Shown here piece after piece: positions 8,323-17,877 of a stretch of 64,000 bases of DNA. Source of the stretch: Gracilibacillus salitolerans (GTDB lineage: Bacteria > Bacillota > Bacilli > Bacillales > Amphibacillaceae); contig NZ_CP045915.1 in assembly GCF_009650095.1 (NCBI RefSeq), positions 248,001 through 312,000 of the forward strand, written 5' to 3'. The notes beneath the pieces are model-generated. The model saw only the letters and a program-made list of their open reading frames with translations. It ran no database searches and was not told the origin of the DNA. The translations under genes and the position numbers were made by a program. Each line of letters opens with the position of its first letter. The first letter of the stretch is position 1.

Positions 8323-8522
8323 CATGGCTTAAATTTAAAATGAAATGTTGGAATATTATGTTAAAATGGTGTGAGAAGATTGCGCTAAACCAGCTAATAG
8401 TTTGTCAACATTTTTCAATGAAAAACTAAAAATTAATGTGTTATACTAAATTTGCGCATGCCAAATAACCTTCCTTCATTACCGTAATGGAAGGTTTTGT
8501 ATTATTTAGTTAGATATAGTTT

Positions 8523-9758
8523 TTAAGCTATATCTTGGAAAGTCGTTTTGTTTTTTAATAAAGCATAAATCCAATGTAAGAGCTTATTTACACAAGCAAT
8601 AACTGCTACTCTAAAGGGTTTCCCTTCGCTACGCTTTTTGTCGTAAAACTCTCTCATTTTCTTATTTCGAGGGATTATTTTATCACTAGTTTTCTTTTTA
8701 CGTTTGTCACGGATGGCACAACGTATAGCTAGATATAAGGCATGGCGTAGACGACTAGAGCCTCTTTTAGTGATCCGGTTGATACTAGCTGTGAATCTAC
8801 CTGATTCAAAAACGCTAGGATCAACTCCGGCAAAAGCCACAAGCTTTTTTGGGTGATTGAATCGATCTATTTCCCCAATCTCAGAAAGGATCGTGGCAGC
8901 GATCTTTTCTCCAATGCCAGGGATAGATTTGATAATCTTATATTCTTCAATTCCTTTAGCTAGGGTATCTATCTCAGCTTCCAACTTTGATAGATGCTCT
9001 TTAAATTGAAGAAGCATATCAATATACATTCCCATGCTTAACAGGTGACTTTGGTACAACGTCTTTTTAAATGGATTACGAGCTGCAGCTGTTTTAAGTT
9101 TTTGTGCTTTTTCATAAGCCCATTTTTTAGAACGACTCGTACATAAATCAGCTATACGATTTGTTAGTTTATCTTCGCTAGTCTTCAAGATATCTTCCGA
9201 TGCCTTATATTCTTGGAGAATCCGTAAAGAAACATAAGAATATAACTCTCCAAAAACCCCTCTATACTCAGGAAATACTTGTTCCAACACAGCCTGAAAC
9301 TGTAGCTTTGTTTGAATAAAATTCCCTGTAATGTTCTCATGTTGCCGTGTTAGATTACGAAGGTTTAAGAGTCGAACCCCGCGTCTTTTATATGGCTCTA
9401 GGTCTTCCTTATAGTAAAGCTCGCAAAGAAGATAAGCATCTACTGCATCAGTTTTAACCTTTCGTAAACTAGAACTTTTCGCTCTATATGAGATCAATGG
9501 ATTAACTATAATCAATAAATAATGATGATCCTCCAAAAATTGAACAACAGAAGCATGATAATGTCCCGTAGCTTCTAAAACAATTGCTGGATTCTGTCCC
9601 GTAATTTCCTTCAAGTACTTTAAAAATTCATGAAGAATTGCTAATCCATCACTAGTGTGTTCCACTTTAAAACTCTTACGATATGGCTTTTTCTTGTCCA
9701 AAAATGCTTGGACCTGACTTTCCCCTTTAGAAACATCCAGACCAACGACTGGATTCAT
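8523..9758 (-). CDS. IS110-family DEDD transposase/recombinase
   Basis: The 411-residue protein has the N-terminal RuvC-like DEDD domain (VGLDVSKGE at the start, VLEATGHYH near residue 60, KTDAVDAYLL near 100), a coiled middle region, a helix-hairpin-helix motif (IKSIPGIGEKIAATILSEIG) and the C-terminal Tnp domain with KRGSSRLRHAL holding the candidate catalytic Ser. In this family the recombinase is guided by an element-encoded bridge RNA. Start chosen at ATG 9758 (MNPVVGLDVSKG), behind GAGGAGGAG; the 20-residue upstream extension belongs to the non-coding end. The gene is intact, so the element may be active. Confidence 0.95.
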   Translation of the reverse strand: MNPVVGLDVSKGESQVQAFLDKKKPYRKSFKVEHTSDGLAILHEFLKYLKEITGQNPAIVLEATGHYHASVVQFLEDHHYLLIIVNPLISYRAKSSSLRKVKTDAVDAYLLCELYYKEDLEPYKRRGVRLLNLRNLTRQHENITGNFIQTKLQFQAVLEQVFPEYRGVFGELYSYVSLRILQEYKASEDILKTSEDKLTNRIADLCTSRSKKWAYEKAQKLKTAAARNPFKKTLYQSHLLSMGMYIDMLLQFKEHLSKLEAEIDTLAKGIEEYKIIKSIPGIGEKIAATILSEIGEIDRFNHPKKLVAFAGVDPSVFESGRFTASINRITKRGSSRLRHALYLAIRCAIRDKRKKKTSDKIIPRNKKMREFYDKKRSEGKPFRVAVIACVNKLLHWIYALLKNKTTFQDIA

Positions 9759-9764
9759 ACAAAA

Positions 9765-10015
9765 TCTCCTCCTCGAAAATATATTTGCCGGTGCCCCTAA
9801 TCCTTCTTGTAATATCATAGCTTCGCTTGTTAAACGGGATCCAGGGTCCCAACCAGCTCAATCATGTTTTTACAAGTAGGGGGTGAACTGTTTAGCTGAC
9901 GGGGTCAATGCCCCACGGGCAGTTACGTTCTACCCCGGCTACTGTTATAATAAAACCATATAAAAAATGGTCAACCAGAAAAATCTGGTTAACCTTATAT
10001 TACGAACGGGCAGGT
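9765..10015 (-). ncRNA. Candidate IS110 bridge RNA region
   Basis: In IS110 elements with the transposase in this orientation, the non-coding left end upstream of the transposase is transcribed into a bridge RNA with two loops that pair with target and donor DNA. Here that stretch is about 250 bases, rich in short stems: GGTTAACCAGA/TCTGGTTGACC (about 9972-9997) and GC-rich blocks such as GCCGGGGTAGAACG and GCCCGTGGGGC. A related but diverged copy occurs at 31214-31487, with the GC-rich blocks conserved better than the AT-rich spacers, as expected of a structured RNA. Precise RNA ends are unknown. Confidence 0.5.
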
Positions 10016-10781
10016 TAATTGTGCGAAATGTTCCTAGCTTAAATGGAGGATGGTCACATTTCTCTGGTAAAGGCTTGGCAATTCCTTGTGGAATTGAAGG
10101 ATTATATCGAAGAATCAAATGAAGAGGTAACGCTCGGAAGGGTTCTCTCTTAGCCGATTAGCACTAAGTTTAGTAAGAAAGATTGTGTTAAAAGCTCGGT
10201 GAAAAGGCGTTAGAATTTACCGTAACAGTGAACTTTAGCTGACGAAAGTCAACTCGATGGAGCGGTGTAAATCATGATGCTTGAGTTGAATGAATATGGT
10301 GAGTATGCAAATAAACCTAAAAGAAAAAGGTTACGCTGACAAACTTCTGAATGTACAGGTCTAGACCTGCAATACATAGAAATGTGTATATCACTAAATG
10401 TGAGGTTAACTGTGGTTGAGTAAGACTAACTAATATGAAAATCCATGATACGTTACAGGCGTATGAAAGTTGACAGGCTTAAAGGAAGCACCTAAGTCCA
10501 TTCTAAAATAGATATAATTCAACGTTGTAAGCTGATAACGTGGAGGGCTTACTCCTTATGAAACGTTGGAAAGGAAAGCAATAATGACAATAGTTATTGT
10601 ATAACTTCTCTTTATATCAGTGAAAGTGGTGGCACAGTACCAATGAAGTGTCTAATCAACACAGAGGGATAGCCACTAGACTAATGAAGAATCATTCAAC
10701 CATGCAAGGCAGATCTTTATCGGTTAATAAGGTTCTCGTGAGACTAAAAGAGGTTTAACTCCGAAAGGGGTAGCCGACTTA

Positions 10782-12593
10782 TTGAAACGGAAGAAACTGA
10801 GGCATAACGAGTATTACAACCTACAAGAGTGTTTCGACACTCTTTATGCTCGTAGTTCCAATGGTGAAAAGTTTTATGGATTAATAGAATTGATGAGTTC
10901 TAATGAAAATATACGTCTTGCCTATCGAAATATCAAAAGAAACACTGGAAGTAAAACGGCAGGCACAAATAAATTAACAATTAAAGATATTAGTCACTTG
11001 TCAGTGGAAGATGTAATAGTAAAGGTTCAAGAGATGGTTCAATCATATGAACCACAAAAAGTTAGACGTGTTTTGATTCCAAAAGCGAATGGTAAGACTC
11101 GACCTCTAGGCATTCCAACCATCTGGGATAGGATTTTTCAACAGTGCATTCTGCAAGTATTAGAACCTATTTGTGAAGCAAAGTTTCACAAGCATAGCTA
11201 TGGATTCAGACCAAATAGAAACACCCATCATGCGAAAGCAAGATTTGAATTTCTAATCAATCAATCTGGGCTTCACCATTGTATTGATGTTGATATTAAA
11301 GGCTTCTTTGATAATGTTAATCATAGTAAACTCTTAAAACAAATTTGGTCTTTAGGCATAAGAGATAGGTCATTAATCGCCATTATTTCAAAACTATTAA
11401 AAGCTGAAATTCATGGTGAAGGTGTACCATCTAAAGGAACACCGCAAGGTGGCATCCTCTCTCCACTACTGTCAAACATCGTTTTAAATGAACTTGATTG
11501 GTGGATAAGTAATCAATGGGAAACCTTCACAACTGGTTTTCCATACAAAACAAATGGGATTAAATATCAAGCACTAAAGAAATCTGAACTTAAAGAATGT
11601 TATATTGTCCGCTATGCGGACGATTTCAAGGTTTTATGTCGCACACGTTCACAAGCAATCAGAATGAACTACGCAATTAAAGATTTCTTGATGACTAGAT
11701 TGCAACTTGAAACAAGTGAAGAAAAGTCTAAGGTAATAAACCTAAAGAAAAATTCTTCCGAATTTCTCGGTTTTTCTATTAAAGCAGTAAGAAAGAGCAA
11801 AACGAGGTTCGGCTATGTAGCTAAGTCAAATATGTCTAAGAAAGCAAAGTTAAATGCTTCTAACAAAATAAAAGAAGCAATCAAAGCTGTTCAGAAACAT
11901 CCTAGTAATCAAACCGTTTGGAATTTCAACACTATCGTTATGGGGATACAAAATTACTATTCAGCAGCCACTAGAATTACGATAAATCTTAATGAGTTAA
12001 ACTCTTATCTACGAAAAACGATGTATAATCGCCTAAAGATTCTTAGAACTGACGCAGAATTTCATGACATGACCAAGACATTACAAAAGAGGTATAAAGG
12101 ATATAAATGCAAACTGTTTAAGATACAAAACATGGTGTTTGTACCCATTCATGCCCAAAAATATAAAACGAATTTATGCTTTTCCCAGGATACGTGCAAT
12201 TACACGTCCGAAGGTAGAGAAAAGATACACAAAGGGTTAAAAGCCATAAATAAAGATGTCTTATCTTACATTATGAAAAGTTTTATTCCAAATCGGACAA
12301 TTGAATATAACGACAATCGAATAAGTAAATTTATCGCTCAGTATGGTAAGTGTGCCATTTCTGGAGTAGAACTAGGTCTAGATGATTGGCATTGCCACCA
12401 TCAGAATCCTTATCATCTTTCAAACGATGATTCATTCTCTAATCTAGTAATACTGCATGAATCAGTCCACAGACTAGTACACATGAAAGACATTTATAAG
12501 ATAAAAGCATTAATACAAGTCCTAAATCTTTCTAAAAAGCAAATAGAAAAACTTAATGAACTTCGATTACAATGTCATAATCAAGCAGTTTGA
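10782..12593 (+). CDS. ltrA-like: Group II intron reverse transcriptase/maturase with HNH domain
   Basis: The 603-residue protein has reverse-transcriptase blocks 0-7: the template-binding PKANGKTRPLGIPTIWDR (about 104-121), SYGFRPNRN, VDIKGFFDNVNH with the first catalytic Asp, GTPQGGILSPLLSNI, and the catalytic YADD at 278-281. A maturase X domain follows (about 360-440), then a C-terminal HNH endonuclease with CAISG and HCHHQNP (about 523-570). This set acts in splicing, target nicking and cDNA priming. TTG start behind AAAGGGG. All catalytic motifs are intact. It belongs with the LtrA-like bacterial lineages rather than group IIC; the sub-class is a guess. Confidence 0.95.
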   Translation: MKRKKLRHNEYYNLQECFDTLYARSSNGEKFYGLIELMSSNENIRLAYRNIKRNTGSKTAGTNKLTIKDISHLSVEDVIVKVQEMVQSYEPQKVRRVLIPKANGKTRPLGIPTIWDRIFQQCILQVLEPICEAKFHKHSYGFRPNRNTHHAKARFEFLINQSGLHHCIDVDIKGFFDNVNHSKLLKQIWSLGIRDRSLIAIISKLLKAEIHGEGVPSKGTPQGGILSPLLSNIVLNELDWWISNQWETFTTGFPYKTNGIKYQALKKSELKECYIVRYADDFKVLCRTRSQAIRMNYAIKDFLMTRLQLETSEEKSKVINLKKNSSEFLGFSIKAVRKSKTRFGYVAKSNMSKKAKLNASNKIKEAIKAVQKHPSNQTVWNFNTIVMGIQNYYSAATRITINLNELNSYLRKTMYNRLKILRTDAEFHDMTKTLQKRYKGYKCKLFKIQNMVFVPIHAQKYKTNLCFSQDTCNYTSEGREKIHKGLKAINKDVLSYIMKSFIPNRTIEYNDNRISKFIAQYGKCAISGVELGLDDWHCHHQNPYHLSNDDSFSNLVILHESVHRLVHMKDIYKIKALIQVLNLSKKQIEKLNELRLQCHNQAV

Positions 12594-12654
12594 TTTCGAA
12601 GAAAGAAAGTCAAATCTAAAATACATAAAATTGAATGAATTGGATTAGTTGGAA

Positions 12655-12686
12655 CGCCGTATGCGGTGAAAGTCGCACGTACGGTG
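12655..12686 (+). ncRNA. Group II intron domain V
   Basis: CGCCGTATGCGGTGAAAGTC forms the 5' arm and the GTGAAA terminal loop, and the 3' arm is TCGCACGTACGGTG, with the usual two-base CG bulge. This is the catalytic centre of the ribozyme. A bulged-A domain VI should lie between here and 12730. Confidence 0.8.
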
Positions 12687-12794
12687 TGAACGGGGGGAAA
12701 AGGGAGCGATAACTTCAAACCCTTACCTATCCGTATTAAGTAGGTCAGGGTTCTGTAGTAAAATTATACAAGAACATCACAGGGGAGATATTAA

Positions 12795-14048
12795 ATGATT
12801 AAAGGAATATATGAATTTATAAGTGAAGCACAGTTAAAAAAGTATGCAGAACTTGCTGTACGAGCTGGTGTAAATCTGCAAAAAAATCAATTATTGATTA
12901 TTCATAGTGATATACAAAATGCTACGTTTGCACGTCTAATCCAAACGGTAGCCTACGAGGCAGGAGCTTCAAATGTATTTATAGATTGGACAGATGAACA
13001 GTCTACCAAAGAATTTTACTTAAATGCAGCAGATAGTGTCATCGATCACTTTCCTGATTGGCAGGCTGCCCGTTTTAAGGAGTGGGACGATGCAGGTGCT
13101 GCTTACATCCATATTATTTCTGAAAACTTAGATGTCTTTAAGGAGGTTTCCACAGAAAGGATAAGTCGTTTCCAAAAAGCTTCTCGTACCAAATTGAGGG
13201 GTTATTATGCGAAAATTAGATCCCACGAGGTACGCTGGTGTCTTCTAGCTGTCCCGTACGTTGTATGGGCAACTAAAGTATTTCCCAACCTAAGTAAAGA
13301 AGAAGCTTTACAATCATTATGGAAATTAATTTTAAAAGGATCTCGGGCAGATGGGAAAAATCCTATAAAAGATTGGGAGAATCACAATGGAGCCTTCGAG
13401 TCTCGAAAAAAAATCCTAAACGAGAGCCAATTTGAAGCTCTGCATTTTACAAATAGCCGTGGAACTGATTTACTAATTGGTCTACCTAAAAATCATCTCT
13501 ATATCGGTGGGGGTGTCATAGATAAAAATGGAATACCTTTTTTTCCGAACATTCCTACGGAAGAAATATTTACTGCTCCCCATAAAAATAAGGTGAATGG
13601 CAAATTGGTAGGTACTAAACCTCTTGTCTATGGGGGAAGTGTCATCGATGAATTTTATCTAATTTTTAAAGATGGACGGATTACCGACTATTATGCCGCA
13701 AAGGGACAAGAAGTGTTACAAAATCTAATCGAAACAGACGAAGGTTCACATTATCTAGGTGAAATTGCCTTGGTCTCTAATAAATCTCCTCTTGCTCAGG
13801 CAGATACTCTTTTTTACAATACCTTGTTCGATGAAAATACGGCCAGTCATATTGGAATCGGAAATGCATCTCCTTCCAATATTCAAAATGGCATTGACCA
13901 ATCTGAGGAAGAGTTGAAGGCAGCGGGTCTGAATACTTCACTTTTGTTAGTCAATGTGACCTTTGGTACCGAAGATATGAAAGTAGTGGGCATTAAAGAA
14001 GGTGGAACTGAACTCCTGCTAATGAAGGATGGGGATTTCCAATTCTAA
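12795..14048 (+). CDS. M29-family aminopeptidase homologue missing two metal ligands
   Basis: The full-length (417 residues) member of the thermophilic aminopeptidase family M29 (AmpS/AmpT type) has the N-terminal YAELAVRAGVNLQ and the metal-site region intact in part: PTEE (Glu 257), DEGSHYLGE (Glu 323) and ASHIGIG (His 352). The last ligand motif, normally N-x-S-x-x-H-V-D-x-M-x-G, reads NTSLLLVNVTFG at 380-391, so the expected His is Leu 385 and the expected Asp is Asn 387. Family members hold two metal ions with E, E, H, H, D; two of five are absent here, so peptidase activity is doubtful. GGGGAG precedes the ATG. Otherwise it is an intact single gene. Confidence 0.85.
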   Translation: MIKGIYEFISEAQLKKYAELAVRAGVNLQKNQLLIIHSDIQNATFARLIQTVAYEAGASNVFIDWTDEQSTKEFYLNAADSVIDHFPDWQAARFKEWDDAGAAYIHIISENLDVFKEVSTERISRFQKASRTKLRGYYAKIRSHEVRWCLLAVPYVVWATKVFPNLSKEEALQSLWKLILKGSRADGKNPIKDWENHNGAFESRKKILNESQFEALHFTNSRGTDLLIGLPKNHLYIGGGVIDKNGIPFFPNIPTEEIFTAPHKNKVNGKLVGTKPLVYGGSVIDEFYLIFKDGRITDYYAAKGQEVLQNLIETDEGSHYLGEIALVSNKSPLAQADTLFYNTLFDENTASHIGIGNASPSNIQNGIDQSEEELKAAGLNTSLLLVNVTFGTEDMKVVGIKEGGTELLLMKDGDFQF

Positions 14049-14235
14049 ATCGTCTACAACTTAAAAACAGAGAAAATTGATTTCTGGTGGATTATACTTA
14101 GTGCTAGTTATAGTGAAAACAAACTGTGCAGCATTCCTGTAACAAATGAAGATTATGTATAACTTTTTTATTATGCAACACCTTGTGTAGTATAAAAATA
14201 AAGTTCTATACTTCTTCGTTAAATTCTATAAGATC

Positions 14236-14270
14236 AACCACTTAAATTATTATTCTAGTGGTTGTTTTTT
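14236..14270 (+). terminator. Intrinsic terminator after M29 gene
   Basis: AACCACT/AGTGGTT form a seven-base stem followed by GTTTTTT. It lies about 190 bases after the M29 stop codon. Confidence 0.65.
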
Positions 14271-14405
14271 ATTTATTTATTTATCATAAATAGTAACTAA
14301 TGAAGCATTGGCATCTCGGAAGTGATGGACTAAGAGACTCGCTAGGAGTCAGTATACATTTAAGGTATAGGGTAAATTCAATATTAGAATGAACGAATTG
14401 AAAAA

Positions 14406-14438
14406 AGATAGGGGGAGGTTAGTCACCTCCCCTTATCT
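14406..14438. other. Strong hairpin without T run
   Basis: AGATAGGGGGAGGT and ACCTCCCCTTATCT pair almost completely around the loop TAGTC. There is no following T tract on either strand. It contains a GGGGAGG that could be a masked ribosome-binding site but no start codon at correct distance. The rest of 14271-14652 is AT-rich with nothing recognisable. Confidence 0.5.
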
Positions 14439-14652
14439 CGAAAACCAAAGATGAACCTGTAGATCAGCAAGAATAAAAGAAGTTGAGAATGAGAAATCAA
14501 CTAAACGAGTTGACAGAATAGGCAAGAAGACTTACCTACATTATTTTACTTGAAAATTTACATAATTTAAATCTTAGAGTCCCAAAGTGTATGTTAAACT
14601 GATTGATATACTGTTCAAATTTATGATGAAAGCAAAAAAAGGAGAGTTAAAA

Positions 14653-15093
14653 GTGAGATATAAAATAGGTGTTAGTATTTTAATTATAAGTTTATTTTTC
14701 AATATTTTTTTATTATTTCAGAATAAAGAATTAGAGAGAATGGCTGATGGTCATGCTAACACTGTATATGCAAACTGGTATGGAATAGTTATAGCTCTTA
14801 GCGATCCTGCTTTTTACTCCTCTTTATCTGAGAATGAGGAATCGAATGAAATTGGAAGGTTTTTTGGTGCATCAGAAGATTTAGTGGGTATACTTTTATC
14901 AAAATATCCGGAATTAGATAGAGATAAAATAGGTTATTATACAAATAGTTCAATTTTTACAGGGGAGATAACAAATTTGGAGGACCTGAGGAAATTGATT
15001 GAAAAGCATGATTTTACTAAAAATAATTTTCCTAGTCAGGAACAATTTGAAAAGTTGTTTGAAGATGTCAATAGGGAATATGATGGCTACTAA
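14653..15093 (+). CDS. Small membrane-anchored hypothetical protein
   Basis: I do not recognise the family. The 146-residue protein has one N-terminal membrane segment (about residues 5-24, IGVSILIISLFFNIFLLF) with positive charge before it, so the rest is predicted outside the membrane: a mostly helical, acidic domain (ANWYGIVIALSDPAFYSSLS; ends EQFEKLFEDVNREYDGY). GTG 14653 is preferred over the upstream ATG at 14587 because AAAGGAGAG (14638-14645) sits 7 bases before it and the membrane segment then starts at once. It is followed by a broken gene for a secreted protein, possibly of the same unit. Confidence 0.6.
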   Translation: MRYKIGVSILIISLFFNIFLLFQNKELERMADGHANTVYANWYGIVIALSDPAFYSSLSENEESNEIGRFFGASEDLVGILLSKYPELDRDKIGYYTNSSIFTGEITNLEDLRKLIEKHDFTKNNFPSQEQFEKLFEDVNREYDGY

Positions 15094-15244
15094 AACAATA
15101 CATACAAAGTAATCCCCATTGATAAGTCCTAATATATTTGCCATAAAGTAAAAATACAAGATGTAAAATTTGTTAAGAAATTATAAATTTCGATAAAAAT
15201 ATTACTATATATGGTGTAATTTACAAAAAAAGGAGGGCTTATAT

Positions 15245-16766
15245 ATGAGAAAAAAACTTACTTTAATTTCTATTCTTCTATTTTTATCTTTAACACTCCG
15301 TTCCATTCTTATGCTCAAGAAAATGATAGTAATCTGCAAGATTCTTCCTCAGATAAGCCTGCAAGTAATCGCTTAATCGAGTTCACGCCAAGTGACAGTG
15401 AATCAACTAAGAATTATCATATTAAACAGCAACTTAATCTAGATGAAGATGTTGAACTATTTATGGATTCTAAAAATTTATCTAAAGCAAATAAAACATT
15501 ATTTGGCAGTGAATGGAATAAAGAAACTAATAGAAATAGCAAAAACACTACTGAAAAATCGTTCGTTAATATCACTTTGAAAGCAGATTTCTCCAATGGA
15601 GAAGGTGAATTACCAGTAGAAGGAAATGGAACAATCAAAATATCTAATGAAACTTTTCCTATTAAATTTTCTGGTAATGTACCTGTTTATGACCACAAAG
15701 AACAACAAATAATTAATGGACCAGTAGATGTAACTTTTGTAAAAGGTGAAAAAGAGTATTCGGGATTAATGGGGTTATATTTCAATCCTGAGAACGAGGA
15801 AAGTATTATATCATTAACAATTGGTGAAATAAGTTCAGATGGAACTGCATTTCTTGTATTTGGAGAATTAACTGATACATACAAGTCACTTAATGAAGAC
15901 ATTTTATATCAGCAAGGAATAAAAAAATCGATGGTCAGTATCAAGACCCTTCATTAAGAAATATGGGTAATAAAGGAGTTAGTAACGAAATCAATTCTTT
16001 AATTGATAATGCTACACTTAACGAAAACGAACAAGAGACAATTCCATATGAGCGTACTAGATCGGCACGATACCTAAGACATAATCTTGAAGAAGAACAA
16101 AGTAATGCATGGAGACATGTTTTTTTTCTTGAAGTGTTTAGTGCGGATTCTGAATATATGGTATCAGATAGTGGGGTTGTTATGTTAAGAGGTTGGTCTA
16201 ATACAGAAGCTGTAGAAACTTATGTTGAAAAATATTTATCTGGTGTATCTAATGCAGTAGCTACAATGTATCAGGTAGATCTAGAATTTTATCCGAATCA
16301 TGAGTATGTAAATATTTTGTATTCACAACCTGATTATAATGTAGAAATTAGAAAATTCAAATGGTTAACTCTCATTCCTAATTATGGTGGGTATTTAGAC
16401 TATTTTGCTAATACACTAGTTGATGGCTTAAACAGGAAAATTGATTCAACGTTTGAAGAATATCATGAAGATAACATTCATAGTCTTACAAGAAAAAAGG
16501 TAAGAGCCTTACGTTTAGGAAAAAAAGCTGATGTGCCTTATGAAGATATTACTAATGTCGACCTAAGACGTTATGGTAATAGTGAAACGGAAGAAAGTGG
16601 TTTTAACGTGAAGTTTATCTATGAAGAGCATTCTTCTTCAAATTATGTAAGATTTAAAGCTTCGGCTCAAGCAATTTATCAAGTAGGAAGTGACACTGGG
16701 TTAGTTGGATATTTTTATACTAATGAGATATCTCCGGTATGGACTGCTGACTTACAACCTTCTTAA
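15245..16766 (+). pseudogene. Large secreted protein gene split by two frameshifts
   Basis: Behind an AAGGAGGG site, ATG 15245 starts a signal peptide (MRKKLTLISILLFLSLTL). One missing base near 15298 moves the frame: the next frame continues HSYAQENDSNLQDSSSDKPA, a natural cleavage region, through a beta-rich domain (KADFSNGEGELPVEGNG; GPVDVTFVKGEKEYSGLMGL) to 15957. A second shift at the A7 run 15921-15927 joins it (adding one A gives IDGQYQDPSLRNMGNKG) to the 267-codon frame 15963-16766. The restored product is about 505 residues, with no further membrane segment. The family is unknown to me. Both shifts could be real decay, phase variation at the A tract, or sequencing errors. Confidence 0.6.
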
Positions 16767-17008
16767 ATACACTTTGGATGGTGCCTAAAGGATCCACTCA
16801 TAGGTTATAAGGTAGCAATAAACGCTGCCAAACATGCAATGACATCTCGCTTCCCTCTAAAAAAATCGATAACAACAAACTGTAGATTTATGGCCAAAAA
16901 TTAAAAGCGTGTTGTTAGCCAAAAAACAACATTTTGTAAGTTCCTGTTTGTTTCTTAACGATGAGCGACAACAGAAAAACCTTGCAAGCATATACAGGGA
17001 AGAGTTCT

Positions 17009-17423
17009 TGTCACCCACAATTAAAATTTTTCCGCAGGTATTAATGTTTTTCCCTGAATGGGAAAAAAGAGTGATAGAGAGGATTTGGCAGAAAACCTGA
17101 AATTCAAACGGATGTTAATAGATAACCTTTGATATGATTGAAATAGGAGACTGGAAGATTAAAGAATTTCTTTTTTCTTTCGGTTTTTTTTCTATAACCT
17201 TCTGCTTTTCTTTTCTCTTTATTTTCGGTGCCATTTCTCTGCTAAGCACGGAAAAACAAAGTTACCGATCGACAAATTTTTCGAGGTATGTATCGGGTCA
17301 AAATCGGCTGTTTTACGGAAAAACATTAATTACGCACCGTATTTTGTAAAATTGGTTTGGAGTTAGGTATGGTAAGGGATTGGGTTGGATTTTGGGAGGG
17401 AAAAAGAAAGTTTTTGGGGGACA
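17009..17423. repeat. Family B element, copy 2
   Basis: Terminal repeats TGTCACCCACAATTAAAA (17009) and its partner ending TTTTTGGGGGACA at 17423 bracket 415 bases similar to the nested copy at 2617-3038. Shared blocks include GTATTAATGTTTTTCC near the left and GTTTTACGGAAAAACATTAA near the right. No target duplication is obvious. Predicted frames inside (17134-17349 and the start of 17357-17635) are not genes. The rest of 16767-17008 is featureless. Confidence 0.7.
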
Positions 17424-17576
17424 ATAAGCTTTGGAAGAAGTTGGCGAAGAAATACACTGTGCAACTGAATGTCTCGATGCGCTCGCCGGGAAAACCACCT
17501 GAATTAATGTCAACTACTCAGGCATTAAGAAAATTCATTGATAAAAATTCAATAGGTGAATTTGAAAATGTAGTTT

Positions 17577-17739
17577 CGTCGTTGAAGGTTTTATTGGGAT
17601 GGAGAACAAAAATCCTATTGAATGGAATTACTTAAATGAAGGTACTCATGAAGAAGATAGGACTGAAGAGTTTGACAGAATAGTTATAAAGGAAATGATA
17701 GAGTTGTTAAAGCAGGTTGAGGATAATTTAATGAATTAA
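17577..17739 (+). pseudogene. C-terminal remnant of an unidentified gene
   Basis: One frame reads GMENKNPIEWNYLNEGTHEE, DRTEEFDRIVIKEMIELLKQ and VEDNLMN before TAA at 17739. The acidic, helical composition and the clean stop suggest a true protein end. It recalls the C-terminal tails of some AAA-type ATP-binding proteins but I cannot assign it. The sequence before it (17424-17576) is in a different phase and may be part of the same decayed gene. Confidence 0.35.
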
Positions 17740-17877
17740 GGATGAGTAAAATAGCATAAGACTTTTTTGAATTTGTATTTTGGGAAGGCTATCTCTTTAA
17801 CAAAACGTTCATTTTGGATGAATTGAGAGAGCATTCCCAAATTCAAAAACTTTAACAGGGAGGGAAAGTTGCAACAA

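Larger units (their letters stand above)
8455..10020 (-). mobile_element. IS110-family insertion sequence
   Basis: The element consists of the DEDD transposase gene (8523-9758), a short right flank with a CCTTCC/GGAAGG hairpin near 8470-8500, and an unusually long non-coding stretch (9759-10020) upstream of the transposase. No terminal inverted repeats are seen, as expected for the IS110 group. Exact ends cannot be fixed by eye: the left-end limit is placed at 10020 because a relic at 31214-31487 is similar up to the same TTAATT and then diverges, and because the group II intron starts at 10021. Confidence 0.75.
10021..12730 (+). mobile_element. Group II intron, apparently full length
   Basis: The 5' end GTGCG at 10021 matches the group II consensus GUGYG. 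About 760 bases of structured RNA sequence (domains I-IV) precede the reverse-transcriptase gene, and domain V (12655-12686) plus domain VI follow it. The 3' end is placed near 12730 (CCTTACCTAT), accurate to a few bases. The intron sits directly against the non-coding end of the IS110 element on its left and about 65 bases before the M29 gene on its right. It does not interrupt a recognisable coding frame. The RT-HNH protein suggests mobility by retrohoming. Confidence 0.85.

Noticed and set aside
8220..8429. 69-codon frame after the GNAT gene
   Set aside because: It crosses the terminator hairpin at 8295-8322 and has random composition.
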